Shown: positions 1 to 8,057 of the stretch, piece by piece
Position numbering within the stretch: position 1 is the stretch's first letter
How the letters are laid out: every line of letters begins with the position of its first letter
Source: Actinomycetota bacterium
GTDB taxonomy: Bacteria; Actinomycetota; Thermoleophilia; Solirubrobacterales; 70-9
Assembly: GCA_018268605.1 (NCBI GenBank)
Contig: JAFDWG010000327.1
Span: forward strand, 1-36,169
DNA length: 36,169 nt
Reading direction: 5' to 3'
Program-made: the position numbers and the translations under genes
The notes under the pieces: model-generated
What the model saw: the letters and a program-made list of their open reading frames with translations, nothing else
What the model was told of the DNA's origin: nothing
Database searches by the model: none

Positions 1-2
1 TC

Positions 3-587
3 ACCTCGAACCCGGCCCCTTCCGAGCCGATCGACCCCGAAGGGCATTGGGGCTACGACGCGCCGGAAGGCCAGACCATCGAAGGGACCTTCGTCTCCCC
101 GGAACGGCTCGAAGGACGGATCACGACGGTCGAACGGATGACGCCGGGATGCGAAGCGACCCGGGCCACCTTCGTCGCGATCCCCGGGCAGACACCGCCG
201 CCGATGCCGCCGGTGATCTACGCCGTCCAGAACGTGATGACCGGCTACCGGGAGCGGAACCCGACCTGGATCTTCCTCGGCCGCGGCTCCTCGTTCATCC
301 TCGACACCCTGACCTGGCAGACCTTCGGCAAAGGGGTCGCCCGCGCGACCGGCATGGCGACCATCCGCCGGTCCGGGCGGGAATGGACGCCACACTCGCG
401 GGTCGAGCTGAGCCGGCCGGTGCCCGACGGCCCCCACAAAGCGATCTACACGATGGTCCGCTTCTGGCTGCGCGGGCCGGTTCCCCCGCGCTTCCCGCAC
501 TCCGGCTGGGTCAAGTTGAATCGCCACGGCGTGGTGGCGACGTCGCCGAGATCGCTTCGCGCGCTGAGCCGCAAGCCGCACCGCTGA
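3..587 (+). CDS. Hypothetical protein, C-terminal part (5' end outside window)
   Basis: The frame is open from the window edge and ends at a TGA at 585-587, so only the last 194 codons are visible. An in-frame ATG at 138 exists, but the protein-like sequence continues upstream of it, so I treat the gene as truncated by the window. The visible part has no transmembrane segment and no motif I recognise. It has a mixed hydrophobic core (FILDTLTWQTF, AIYTMVRFWL) and a basic tail. Its last 77 bases overlap the 3' end of the convergent pabAB gene. Function is unknown; the coding call rests on amino-acid composition and the long open frame. Confidence 0.5.
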   Translation, partial: TSNPAPSEPIDPEGHWGYDAPEGQTIEGTFVSPERLEGRITTVERMTPGCEATRATFVAIPGQTPPPMPPVIYAVQNVMTGYRERNPTWIFLGRGSSFILDTLTWQTFGKGVARATGMATIRRSGREWTPHSRVELSRPVPDGPHKAIYTMVRFWLRGPVPPRFPHSGWVKLNRHGVVATSPRSLRALSRKPHR

Positions 588-2604
588 GGAGCTCCACGAG
601 CGGTTCCGCCTTCAGCAGCATCTCGGCGTACTCCTCCTCGGGATCGGAGAGGACGGTGATGGCGCCGCCGCTGCCGATCGTCGCCAGGCCGTCGTCGATC
701 ACGATCGTGCGGATGACGATGCTGAGGTCGACCGCGCCGTCGAGGCCGAACCAACCGAGGGCGCCGGAGTAGGGGCCGCGGGCCACCGGCTCGAGGCGGT
801 CGAGGATCTCCATCGTCCGCAGTTTCGGCGCCCCGGTCATCGAGCCGCCGGGGAAGCAGGATTCGACGCATTCGACCGGGTCGCGCCCGTCGGCGAGGCG
901 GCCGCGGATGGTGGAGACGAGCTGGTGGACCTGGGCGAAGCTCTCGACCTCCATCAGCCCGTCGACCTCGACCGAGCCGACCTCGCAGACGCGGCCGAGG
1001 TCGTTGCGCAGGACGTCGACGATCATCAGGTTCTCGGCCCGGTCCTTCGCGCTCGACAGGAGCTCCCCGCGCAGCTCGCGATCGGACTTGGGATCGTCGC
1101 CCCGCGGCCGGGTCCCCTTGATCGGCCTCGCCTCGACGGTGCCGTCGCGGTCGATCCGCAGGAAGCGCTCGGGGGAGGCGCTCAGCACCGCGAACGACCC
1201 GCAGCGCAGGAAGGCGGCCTGCGGGGCGGGGCTCCGTCGGCGCAGCTCGAGGTAGAGGTCCAACGGATCGACCTCGGGATCGACCGGGAAATCGATCCGG
1301 TTCGTCAGGCAGATCTCGTAGGACTCGCCGGCCTCCAGGCAGCGTCGCGCCGCGGCGATGGCGTCGAGGTACTCGTCGCGGTCGAGCGCGTGCACGGGCT
1401 CGGCGTCGGCCTCGTCACCCCCGCCTCCGGCGCTTTCCGAAGGGCGCAGTTCTCCCGGCGCGGGCATCGACTCCAGCGACCGTCGCATCGCCTCGAGGTC
1501 CCGTTCGGCAGCCACCTGATCCTCGTCCGGCCCGACCACCGCGATCACGTGCGCCTCACCGGAGCGGTGGTCGATGACGAGGAGCCGCGAGGCGTAGATG
1601 AGGCAGGCGTCGGGGACAGGCGAGCTGTGGCGCCCGGCCGAACCCAGATGCGATTTGAGCTCGTAGCCGAGGTAGCCGACATAGCCGCCCGCGAACTCGA
1701 ATTCGGGATCACCGGGCGTCCGCCGGTCCCGCAGCCTCTGCCTCAGCACCTCGAAGATCGTGCCGTCGCCCTCGGTTCCGGTCAGAAGCTCCGAGCCGGG
1801 CGCGGCGGCGCTCCCCATCACCGTGCGGCCGGCGCCGCCGGGGAACGACGGGGACGCCTCGCGGTCGATCCAGAAGGCGTAGGGGGCGTCCCCGAAGAGG
1901 CGCGCGAAGGCGCTCGCCGGATCGGGGAGGCGCGGGAGCGAGAGGGCGATGACGCGCGGCGCCGCGTCACCGGTCGGCGTGGGTGCCTCCGTCCTCGTCG
2001 GCAGGGATCGACGTGGGGCCCGATCGGCATGGCGGTCCACGAGCCCGACGAAGTTCCCGAGCAGCGTCCTTCCCAAGGGTGTCCCCGCCGACTCCGGATG
2101 GAACTGCATCCCCCAGATCGGCAGCCTCCGGTGTTCGAGCGCCATCACCGTCCCGTCGTCGCTCCAGGCTGTCGCCCGCAGGCAGTCGGGGAGGGGCGAT
2201 CGGGCGGCGAGCGAGTGATAGCGGACGGCAGGGAAGCCGCTGGGGGCGCCGGCGAACATCGGCGCGCCGTCGTGGCGGATGGCGGTGGCCCGGCCGTGGA
2301 CGGGATCGATCCGATCCACGGCGCCGCCGAACGCCGTCGCGATCCCTTGGTGGCCGAGGCAGACGCCGAGCAGGGGGACGGTCGCCTCGCGGATGACCGC
2401 CGCGCAGCCGCCGAAGTCGGCCTCCTCGTCGGGGCGTCCCGGGCCGGGGGAGAGGACGATGCCGTCGAAGTCCCGCCGCGCGATCGCCGCCGTCGGGATC
2501 TCGTCATTTCGCGCCACGGTCGGCTCCCCGCCCGCCGCCTCGGCCAGCAGCTGGACGAGGTTGTAGGTGAAGGAGTCGTAGTTGTCGATCAGCAGGAGCC
2601 GCAC
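511..2604 (-). CDS. pabAB: Aminodeoxychorismate synthase, fused PabA-PabB
   Basis: Converts chorismate plus glutamine to 4-amino-4-deoxychorismate, the first step of the p-aminobenzoate branch of folate synthesis. The N-terminal class I glutamine amidotransferase domain starts LLLIDNYDSFTYNL, has an LSPGPG turn (about residue 51), the nucleophile Cys82 in GVCLGHQG and the FHPES motif. The C-terminal chorismate-binding domain has PIKGTRPRG, where the lysine distinguishes PabB from TrpE (PIAGT), and the GALGWFG region near the end. I chose the GTG at 2604 over the GTG at 2625 because PabA proteins begin right at this strand and because a TAGATT box lies 8 nt upstream. The fused order (amidotransferase first) is known in actinobacteria. 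No other folate gene is in the window. Confidence 0.93.
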   Translation of the reverse strand: MRLLLIDNYDSFTYNLVQLLAEAAGGEPTVARNDEIPTAAIARRDFDGIVLSPGPGRPDEEADFGGCAAVIREATVPLLGVCLGHQGIATAFGGAVDRIDPVHGRATAIRHDGAPMFAGAPSGFPAVRYHSLAARSPLPDCLRATAWSDDGTVMALEHRRLPIWGMQFHPESAGTPLGRTLLGNFVGLVDRHADRAPRRSLPTRTEAPTPTGDAAPRVIALSLPRLPDPASAFARLFGDAPYAFWIDREASPSFPGGAGRTVMGSAAAPGSELLTGTEGDGTIFEVLRQRLRDRRTPGDPEFEFAGGYVGYLGYELKSHLGSAGRHSSPVPDACLIYASRLLVIDHRSGEAHVIAVVGPDEDQVAAERDLEAMRRSLESMPAPGELRPSESAGGGGDEADAEPVHALDRDEYLDAIAAARRCLEAGESYEICLTNRIDFPVDPEVDPLDLYLELRRRSPAPQAAFLRCGSFAVLSASPERFLRIDRDGTVEARPIKGTRPRGDDPKSDRELRGELLSSAKDRAENLMIVDVLRNDLGRVCEVGSVEVDGLMEVESFAQVHQLVSTIRGRLADGRDPVECVESCFPGGSMTGAPKLRTMEILDRLEPVARGPYSGALGWFGLDGAVDLSIVIRTIVIDDGLATIGSGGAITVLSDPEEEYAEMLLKAEPLVELLSGAACGSAREAISATSPPRRGDST

Positions 2605-2612
2605 GGGCGCCC

Positions 2613-2618
2613 AATCTA
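2613..2618 (-). promoter_or_regulatory. Candidate -10 box of a leaderless pabAB transcript
   Basis: TAGATT on the minus strand fits the TAnnnT consensus and ends 8 nt before the GTG at 2604, so transcription would start at or next to the start codon. I see no Shine-Dalgarno sequence and no convincing -35 box. Confidence 0.35.
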
Positions 2619-2682
2619 CGCCCACACGCGATCACCCCGTTCGGGTGAAGGCGGCCGCACTCCGGTCGTGAATGCTCACGGC

Positions 2683-2865
2683 ATGCAGAAAGACTCCGAT
2701 CTCACCTACCTGCCGCTTCTGATCGCCGTCCCCGTCGCGATCCTGGTGGTGCTGGCCTGTTACTTCTTCATCGGCGCGGTCGTCGGCACCGCGGTGCTCC
2801 TGGTGGCGATCGTCGGGTCGGTCGTCCTGATCGCCCGGTTCATGCGGCGCAACGACACCGCCTGA
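2683..2865 (+). CDS. Small membrane protein (60 aa)
   Basis: A 60-residue protein that is almost entirely hydrophobic after a short polar N-terminus (MQKDSDLTY). Two adjacent membrane helices, about residues 9-30 and 32-52, are followed by a basic tail (RFMRRND), predicting both ends on the cytoplasmic side. An in-frame GTG at 2668 would add five residues. It is divergent from pabAB and convergent with the LAL regulator, and its stop codon lies in a shared terminator hairpin. No family is recognised. The call rests on the clean hydrophobic pattern and a position between well-defined genes. Confidence 0.6.
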   Translation: MQKDSDLTYLPLLIAVPVAILVVLACYFFIGAVVGTAVLLVAIVGSVVLIARFMRRNDTA

Positions 2866-2883
2866 GGTCCCGGGCGCCTCAGG
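2861..2883. terminator. Bidirectional hairpin containing both stop codons
   Basis: CCTGAGG (2861-2867), a 9-nt loop, then CCTCAGG (2877-2883). The TGA of the plus-strand gene (2863-2865) pairs with the TCA (2879-2881) that is the TGA of the minus-strand gene. No U-tract is visible on either strand. Confidence 0.5.
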
Positions 2884-5113
2884 GCCGGTCGGTGAGGTCG
2901 AGCAGGCCCGACTCCTTGGCCACCTCGACCGCCTCGCCGCGCGTGCCGACGCCGAGTTTGCGGTAGATCGACTGGGCCTGCGTCTTGACCGTGTTGGGGG
3001 AGACGTAGAGCTCGGTCGCGATCTTGGCGAAGGAGAGGTGCGTGGGAAGGAGGCGCAGGACGCGCAGCTCGGCCGGGCTGAGGGAGCCGACAGCGCTGTC
3101 GCGCAGGTCGCCGAGCTGCGCCTCGATGCGGTTCTGCCACGCGAGGAGGAGTGGCGCCCCGGTCGCCTCCGGGTCGAGATCGCGGGCTTCGGCGAGGAGG
3201 CGTTCGGTCAGCGGGAGGTCGTGGAGCCCCTGGGCCGCCGCGGCGCCGGCGAGCCGTCCCTGCACTTCGTACCAACCGGCGAAGGAGTCGAGCCGGTCGA
3301 GCAGCGAGAGGCCGAGCCGCAGGTCGGCGGCCGCCTCGGTCGAGCGTCGCTCGTGGCACTTGACCATCGCGGCAACCGAGAGGACGCCGGCGATCGTCGG
3401 CTGCTCCTCGAGGCCCGACCGGTCGATCTGCGCGCGGGCCTGGGAGGCGAGCATCAGCGCCCGGTCCCAGTCGCCGCTTTCGCAGTCGAGCAGGGCCAGT
3501 TGGGCGAGGCTCGTGACCTGGAGGATCGGGACGCCGTTGCGGGCCGCGTGCCGGATCGCCTCGACCAGCTTCTCCCGCGCGACCTCGCGATCTTCGCGTA
3601 GGTGGTGGCCGATGCCTTCGAGCATCCAGACCCACGACCACCAGAGGCTGTCGTCCGGGATCGCCGCGCCACCGGCCCCCGCCTGGGCGAGCATCGTGTC
3701 GACGCCGCCGCGGGCGAGCGTCCCATCGACCAGCGCCATCGTGCCCGCCATGGTCGTTCCCTCGATCGGGGCCGGTTCGCGCCCGATCAGGGTGCGGCCG
3801 AGGCCGTTCCAGTCGTCCGCCGCGGTGCCTTCGCCGCGCAGCAGCGCGACCTGGCCCATGATCAGGGCGAGCCGGGGGTCGGTGGAGACACGGCCGAGGC
3901 CGATCTGCTCGAGCCATAGACGCAGGGTCGCCGACTGTCCCCAGGAGTTATAGGTGGGGACCGCCTCCCAGAGCAGCCCGACGGCGCGGTCGCGGTCGTC
4001 GGCGGCGATGGCGTGTTCGATCGCCCGCACCAGGTCGCCCTGCTCGTGCCACCAGGCCGACGCCCGCAGGTGCAGTCCGGGGACGTCGGCGGGGGCGGTC
4101 CGCTCCAGCTCGGCGCGCAGCATGTCGCCGAGCAGCGAGTGCAGGCGAAACCAGGTGTCGCTGCGGTCGAGCGGGATCACCAGCATGTTCAGCTCCGCCA
4201 GTTCGCGCAGCACGGCTGCCGACCCGGATCGCTCGAGGACCGCGTCGCAGAGGTCTCCGCAGACGCGGTCGAGGATCGAGATGCCCTTGAGGAAGTCGAC
4301 CACGTCGAGGGAGGCGCGGGCGAGGAACTCCTCGCGGATGTAATCGACGATGAAGCGGTCGTCGCCCGCGAATCGGGCCACCGCGGCGGCGACGTCGTCC
4401 TCACCCCGCAGCGCCAGCGCCGCCAGGTAGAGCGCCGCCGGCCAACCCTCGGCGCGCTCGATCACCGCGGTCGCCTGCTCGCCGCTGAGCGCGAGGCCGA
4501 CCCTCTGCAGCAGCGCCTCGCACTCGCCCGGGGTCATCGCCAGCCGGTCCTGCCCGACCTCGGCGAGCCGCCGGCCGGCGCGCAGCCGGGCAGCTTGGCG
4601 GAGGCCGCCGGCGCGGCTGGCCACGGCAAGTTGGGATCCGTTGCCGATCGACCTGGCGATCGCCGACAGCAGCCGGTGGGTGTCCTCGCCCTCGACGCAC
4701 TCCAGCTCGTCGAGCACCAGCACCATCGGCTTGCGCCTGCCTTCGAGGTCCCGCACGAGCCGGTCCTCGGCCAGCGGCAGGTTCAGCTCGGGAACCCGCA
4801 GCAGCGCTGCCAGCTCGGTCGACACCGGCTCCACCGTTTCCAGCGCCTCGATCACGGCGGCCAGGAAGGCGGCCGGATCCTCATGCCGTCGGGCCAGCGT
4901 GATCGAGGCGAAAGGTCGCGACTCAGTTGCCGCCCACTGCGCCAGGAGGACCGACTTCCCGTAGCCGGCGGGAGCGCAGAGCTCGATCACCGGCTCCCGA
5001 GCCGAAGAAAGCGCCTCCAGCAGCCGCGGCCGCTCGAAGAACCCGTCCTGACTGAGCGCGTCCAAGTAGATCCCGGCGATGCAGGCTGCGTGAAGCCGCT
5101 CGTTCGGGGCCAC
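2879..5113 (-). CDS. LAL-type LuxR family regulator (MalT-like ATPase)
   Basis: A 744-residue signal-transduction ATPase with a C-terminal DNA-binding domain. Residues 47-54 (APAGYGKS) form the Walker A loop and VLVLDELE is the Walker B strand. A long helical TPR-like middle section follows, and the last 65 residues are a LuxR helix-turn-helix (LSPAELRVLRLL ... IATELYVSPNTVKTQ ... IYRKLGV). This is the MalT/LAL architecture, in which ATP and an inducer control oligomerisation. The inducer and target genes cannot be read from the sequence. Start is GTG at 5113, without a strong Shine-Dalgarno. A dyad 20 nt upstream could be an autoregulatory site. Confidence 0.88.
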   Translation of the reverse strand: MAPNERLHAACIAGIYLDALSQDGFFERPRLLEALSSAREPVIELCAPAGYGKSVLLAQWAATESRPFASITLARRHEDPAAFLAAVIEALETVEPVSTELAALLRVPELNLPLAEDRLVRDLEGRRKPMVLVLDELECVEGEDTHRLLSAIARSIGNGSQLAVASRAGGLRQAARLRAGRRLAEVGQDRLAMTPGECEALLQRVGLALSGEQATAVIERAEGWPAALYLAALALRGEDDVAAAVARFAGDDRFIVDYIREEFLARASLDVVDFLKGISILDRVCGDLCDAVLERSGSAAVLRELAELNMLVIPLDRSDTWFRLHSLLGDMLRAELERTAPADVPGLHLRASAWWHEQGDLVRAIEHAIAADDRDRAVGLLWEAVPTYNSWGQSATLRLWLEQIGLGRVSTDPRLALIMGQVALLRGEGTAADDWNGLGRTLIGREPAPIEGTTMAGTMALVDGTLARGGVDTMLAQAGAGGAAIPDDSLWWSWVWMLEGIGHHLREDREVAREKLVEAIRHAARNGVPILQVTSLAQLALLDCESGDWDRALMLASQARAQIDRSGLEEQPTIAGVLSVAAMVKCHERRSTEAAADLRLGLSLLDRLDSFAGWYEVQGRLAGAAAAQGLHDLPLTERLLAEARDLDPEATGAPLLLAWQNRIEAQLGDLRDSAVGSLSPAELRVLRLLPTHLSFAKIATELYVSPNTVKTQAQSIYRKLGVGTRGEAVEVAKESGLLDLTDRP

Positions 5114-5132
5114 GGTCTCGATGACAACCTCT

Positions 5133-5152
5133 GATCGTCGGGTCGGACGATC
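5133..5152. promoter_or_regulatory. Dyad upstream of the LAL regulator
   Basis: GATCGTC, a 6-nt spacer (GGGTCG), then GACGATC: perfect 7-bp arms starting 20 nt upstream of the regulator's GTG. The size and place suit an operator, possibly for the regulator itself. It could also form a hairpin in the 5' leader. Confidence 0.35.
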
Positions 5153-5286
5153 GACCGAAACGATATCTCTGTGTGGTGACCGGACGGGCGTTCGGCACGC
5201 GAGGGAAATGGACGCAAGGCTCGCCGGGGCATGGAAAGCCGTTCCGGTGCCCGACGGAACAGTCGCGGAACGCCTCGGAATCAGAG

Positions 5287-5330
5287 GTGTGGCCTTTCAC
5301 GCACGAACCCCCGGAGAAGCACTGCACTCC
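5287..5330 (-). repeat. 44-nt dispersed intergenic repeat, copy A
   Basis: Read on the minus strand this block matches 28284-28327 on the plus strand at 39 of 44 positions without gaps, including an exact core of 20 bases (CTCCGGGGGTTCGTGCGTGA). It lies about 170 bp upstream of the LAL regulator, between it and a small SHOCT gene. Four of the five differences are transitions. The surrounding 5114-5344 region has no convincing gene. Confidence 0.7.
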
Positions 5331-5344
5331 CCAGGGCACCGCAG

Positions 5345-5569
5345 CTAGGACTGCCGCCCCCGCCCCTCCTCCCGCCATGCGTCCCTCTCCAGCCTCCTTC
5401 GCTCGTCCTCGTACTGCTCCTCGGTGAACAGCCCCGCGCGGCGGAGCTCGTCGAGCTCGGCGAGCAGACGCGCGAGCCTCTCGGGTGACGGATCGCTGCC
5501 CGCTTGGTCCTCCGGGACGCCTCGTCTGGAGTCCACGGGACCATCGAACCAGCCGGCGGCCGCGGGCAA
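5345..5569 (-). CDS. Small SHOCT-like protein
   Basis: A 74-residue protein from a TTG start, with alternative in-frame GTG starts at 5536 and 5518. The C-terminal half (ERLARLLAELDELRRAGLFTEEQYEDERRRL) has the SHOCT pattern: an amphipathic helix, a G-hydrophobic-T/S turn, then an E/D-E-[FY] helix. SHOCT domains are short C-terminal modules of unclear function. No signal peptide or membrane helix is seen. It is divergent from the sulfatase. The start is uncertain; the domain is fairly clear by comparison with the two SHOCT proteins at 9.9-10.6 kb. Confidence 0.55.
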   Translation of the reverse strand: MPAAAGWFDGPVDSRRGVPEDQAGSDPSPERLARLLAELDELRRAGLFTEEQYEDERRRLERDAWREEGRGRQS

Positions 5570-5587
5570 TTCACCCGTATCTGATGA

Positions 5588-5615
5588 TTTTGATCGCGCG
5601 TTTCGTCCCTAGATT
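5588..5615 (+). promoter_or_regulatory. Possible promoter of the sulfatase gene
   Basis: TAGATT (5610-5615) is a good -10 box about 33 nt before the GTG. TTTTGA (5588-5593), 16 nt upstream, is a weak -35. A Shine-Dalgarno-like AAAGAGGAA lies before the start codon. Confidence 0.25.
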
Positions 5616-5648
5616 CGGCTGGTCACCAAGGACGAAAGAGGAACGAGA

Positions 5649-8012
5649 GTGAGCCAGAACGATCAGCCGTCGCGGACGGTGTTGCCGATCCCCGACCGCC
5701 CCTATGCGGGGCCGATCTCATACGACGCCTCCGAGCCGGGCACGGAGGTCCCCGCGATCGAGCCTCTGCGCCCGCCCACGGACGCGCCGAACGTGCTGAT
5801 CGTCCTCCTCGACGACGTCGGCTTCGGTGCCTCGAGCGCTTTCGGCGGCCCCTGCGAGACCCCGACCGCCGAGCGCCTCGGGGCCGCCGGCCTGCGCTAC
5901 AACCGTTTCCACACGACGGCGCTCTGCGCGCCGACCCGCGCCGCGCTGCTGACCGGACGCAACCACCACGCGGTCGGCATGGGTGCGGTCACCGAGGTCG
6001 CCACCTCGGCGCCCGGGTACGACTCGATCCGACCCAACACGGCCGCCCCGATCGCCGAGACCCTGCGCCTGAACGGCTACTCGACCGCCCAGTTCGGCAA
6101 GTGCCACGAGGTCCCGGTCTGGCAGACCAGCCCGCTCGGCCCCTTCGACGCCTGGCCCACCGGGGGCGGCGGCTTCGAGCACTTCTACGGCTTCCTCGGC
6201 GGTGAGACCAACCAGTACTTCCCCTCGCTCTACCACGGCACCACGCCGGTCGAGCCCGAGCGCACCCCCGAGGAGGGCTACCACCTCACCGAGGACCTCG
6301 CCGACCGGGCGATCGACTGGATCCGCCAGCAGAAGGCGCTGATGCCCGACAAGCCCTTCTTCACCTACTTCGCCCCCGGCGCCACCCATGCTCCCCACCA
6401 TGTGCCGCCGGGCTGGGCGGACAAATACAAGGGCAGGTTCGACGACGGCTGGGACGCCCTGCGCGAGCGGACCTTCGCCCGCCAGATCGAGCTCGGGGTG
6501 ATCCCCCTCGACGCCGAGCTGACCGCCCGCCACGACGAGATCCCCGCCTGGGAGGACGTGCCGGCGGAGCTGCGCCCGGTGCTCGCCCGCCAGATGGAGG
6601 TCTACGCCGGCTTCCTCGAGCACACCGACCACCAGGTCGGCCGCGTGATCGACGCGCTGGAGGAGCTGGGGGCGCTCGAGGACACGCTCGTCTACTACAT
6701 CGTCGGCGACAACGGGGCGTCCGGCGAGGGCGGCCTCAACGGAAGCTTCAACGAGGGTTTCGTCTTCAACGGCGCGGGTCACCTGGAGACCCCCGGGTTC
6801 CTCGCCGCCCACCTCGATGACTTCGGCACCCCCGCCGCCTACAACCACTACGCGGTCGGCTGGGCGCACGCCTGCGACACGCCGTACCAGTGGACCAAGC
6901 AGGTCGCCTCGCACTGGGGCGGCACCCGCTGCGGCGCGATCGTCCAGTGGCCGCGTGGCATCTCGGCGAGCGGCGAGGTCCGCTCGCAGTTCTGCCACGT
7001 GATCGACATCGTCCCGACGATCCTCGAAGCGGCCGGCCTGCCCGAGCCGCTGAGCGTCAACGGGGTCCAGCAGATGCCCATGCACGGCACCAGCATGGGG
7101 CACACGTTCGACGACGCCGCGGCGCCCGAGCGCCACACCACGCAGTACTTCGAGATCTTCGTCAACCGCGGCATCTACCACCAGGGATGGACCGCGGTGA
7201 CGAAACACAGCACGCCGTGGGACGGCAACGCACAGATGCCCGCCTTGGACGACGACGTCTGGGAGCTCTACGGTCCCGACGACTGGACGCAGGCCCGCGA
7301 CCTCGCCGCCGAGCAGCCCGACAAGCTGCGCGAGCTGCAGCGGCTCTTCCTGCTCGAGGCGGTCCGCTACGACGTCTTCCCGCTGGACGACCGGCGGATC
7401 GAGCGCTTCGACCCGGGGCTCGCGGGCCGGCCGCAGTTGATCACCGGCAACTCGCAGATGCTCTTCCCGGGGATGGGACGGCTGACCGAGAACACCGTCC
7501 TCAACATCAAGAACAAGTCCCACGCGGTGACCGCCGAAGTCGCCGTCGGCGAGGAGGACGCCGGCGTGATCGTCGCCCAGGGCGGCGCCTTCGGCGGCTG
7601 GAGCCTCTACCTGCTCGAGGGCCGGCCGGTCTACTGCTACAACCTCCTCGGCCTGCAGCGGGTCAAGGTCGCGGGGCCCGCGCCGCTCACGCCGGGCGAG
7701 CACCAGGTGCGGATGGAGTTCGACTACGACGGCGGCGGGCTCGGCAAAGGCGGCGCGATCGGCCTCTTCGTCGACGGGGTCCCGGTCGGCGAGGGGCGGC
7801 TCGGCGCCAGCGTGCCGCTGGTCTTCTCCCCCGACGAGACGACCGACGTCGGCAGCGACGGGGCGAGCCCGGTCTCCGACGACTACGGGCCGGGCAGTGC
7901 CTTCACCGGGCGGGTGCGCTTTGTGCGCATCGACCTCGGCGACGACGCCAAGAATGCCGATCACATGATCACCGCCAACGACCTGTTCCGGCTGGCGATG
8001 GCGCGGCAATAG
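5649..8012 (+). CDS. atsA: Arylsulfatase (type I, AtsA-like)
   Basis: Hydrolyses sulfate esters. At 787 residues it has the size of the long actinobacterial AtsA enzymes. Metal-binding Asp55-Asp56 lie in VLIVLLDDVGFG. The signature C93-A-P-T-R97, then AALLTGR, contains the cysteine that is oxidised to formylglycine. HAPHHVPP and DNGASGEGG supply further active-site and metal ligands. The C-terminal 200 residues are a beta-rich extension typical of this subgroup. There is no obvious signal peptide, so it may be cytosolic. The formylglycine-generating enzyme it needs is not in the window. Start is GTG at 5649. The antiporter gene follows 45 bp downstream. Confidence 0.93.
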   Translation: MSQNDQPSRTVLPIPDRPYAGPISYDASEPGTEVPAIEPLRPPTDAPNVLIVLLDDVGFGASSAFGGPCETPTAERLGAAGLRYNRFHTTALCAPTRAALLTGRNHHAVGMGAVTEVATSAPGYDSIRPNTAAPIAETLRLNGYSTAQFGKCHEVPVWQTSPLGPFDAWPTGGGGFEHFYGFLGGETNQYFPSLYHGTTPVEPERTPEEGYHLTEDLADRAIDWIRQQKALMPDKPFFTYFAPGATHAPHHVPPGWADKYKGRFDDGWDALRERTFARQIELGVIPLDAELTARHDEIPAWEDVPAELRPVLARQMEVYAGFLEHTDHQVGRVIDALEELGALEDTLVYYIVGDNGASGEGGLNGSFNEGFVFNGAGHLETPGFLAAHLDDFGTPAAYNHYAVGWAHACDTPYQWTKQVASHWGGTRCGAIVQWPRGISASGEVRSQFCHVIDIVPTILEAAGLPEPLSVNGVQQMPMHGTSMGHTFDDAAAPERHTTQYFEIFVNRGIYHQGWTAVTKHSTPWDGNAQMPALDDDVWELYGPDDWTQARDLAAEQPDKLRELQRLFLLEAVRYDVFPLDDRRIERFDPGLAGRPQLITGNSQMLFPGMGRLTENTVLNIKNKSHAVTAEVAVGEEDAGVIVAQGGAFGGWSLYLLEGRPVYCYNLLGLQRVKVAGPAPLTPGEHQVRMEFDYDGGGLGKGGAIGLFVDGVPVGEGRLGASVPLVFSPDETTDVGSDGASPVSDDYGPGSAFTGRVRFVRIDLGDDAKNADHMITANDLFRLAMARQ

Positions 8013-8057
8013 GCCGCGCCCCTGCTGACGGGACCGGCGACCGACCGGAGGCCCGAG

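Noticed and set aside
5718-8009. 763-codon minus-strand frame opposite the sulfatase
   Set aside because: It mirrors the sulfatase codon pattern, lacks motifs, and the plus strand has a complete catalytic signature.
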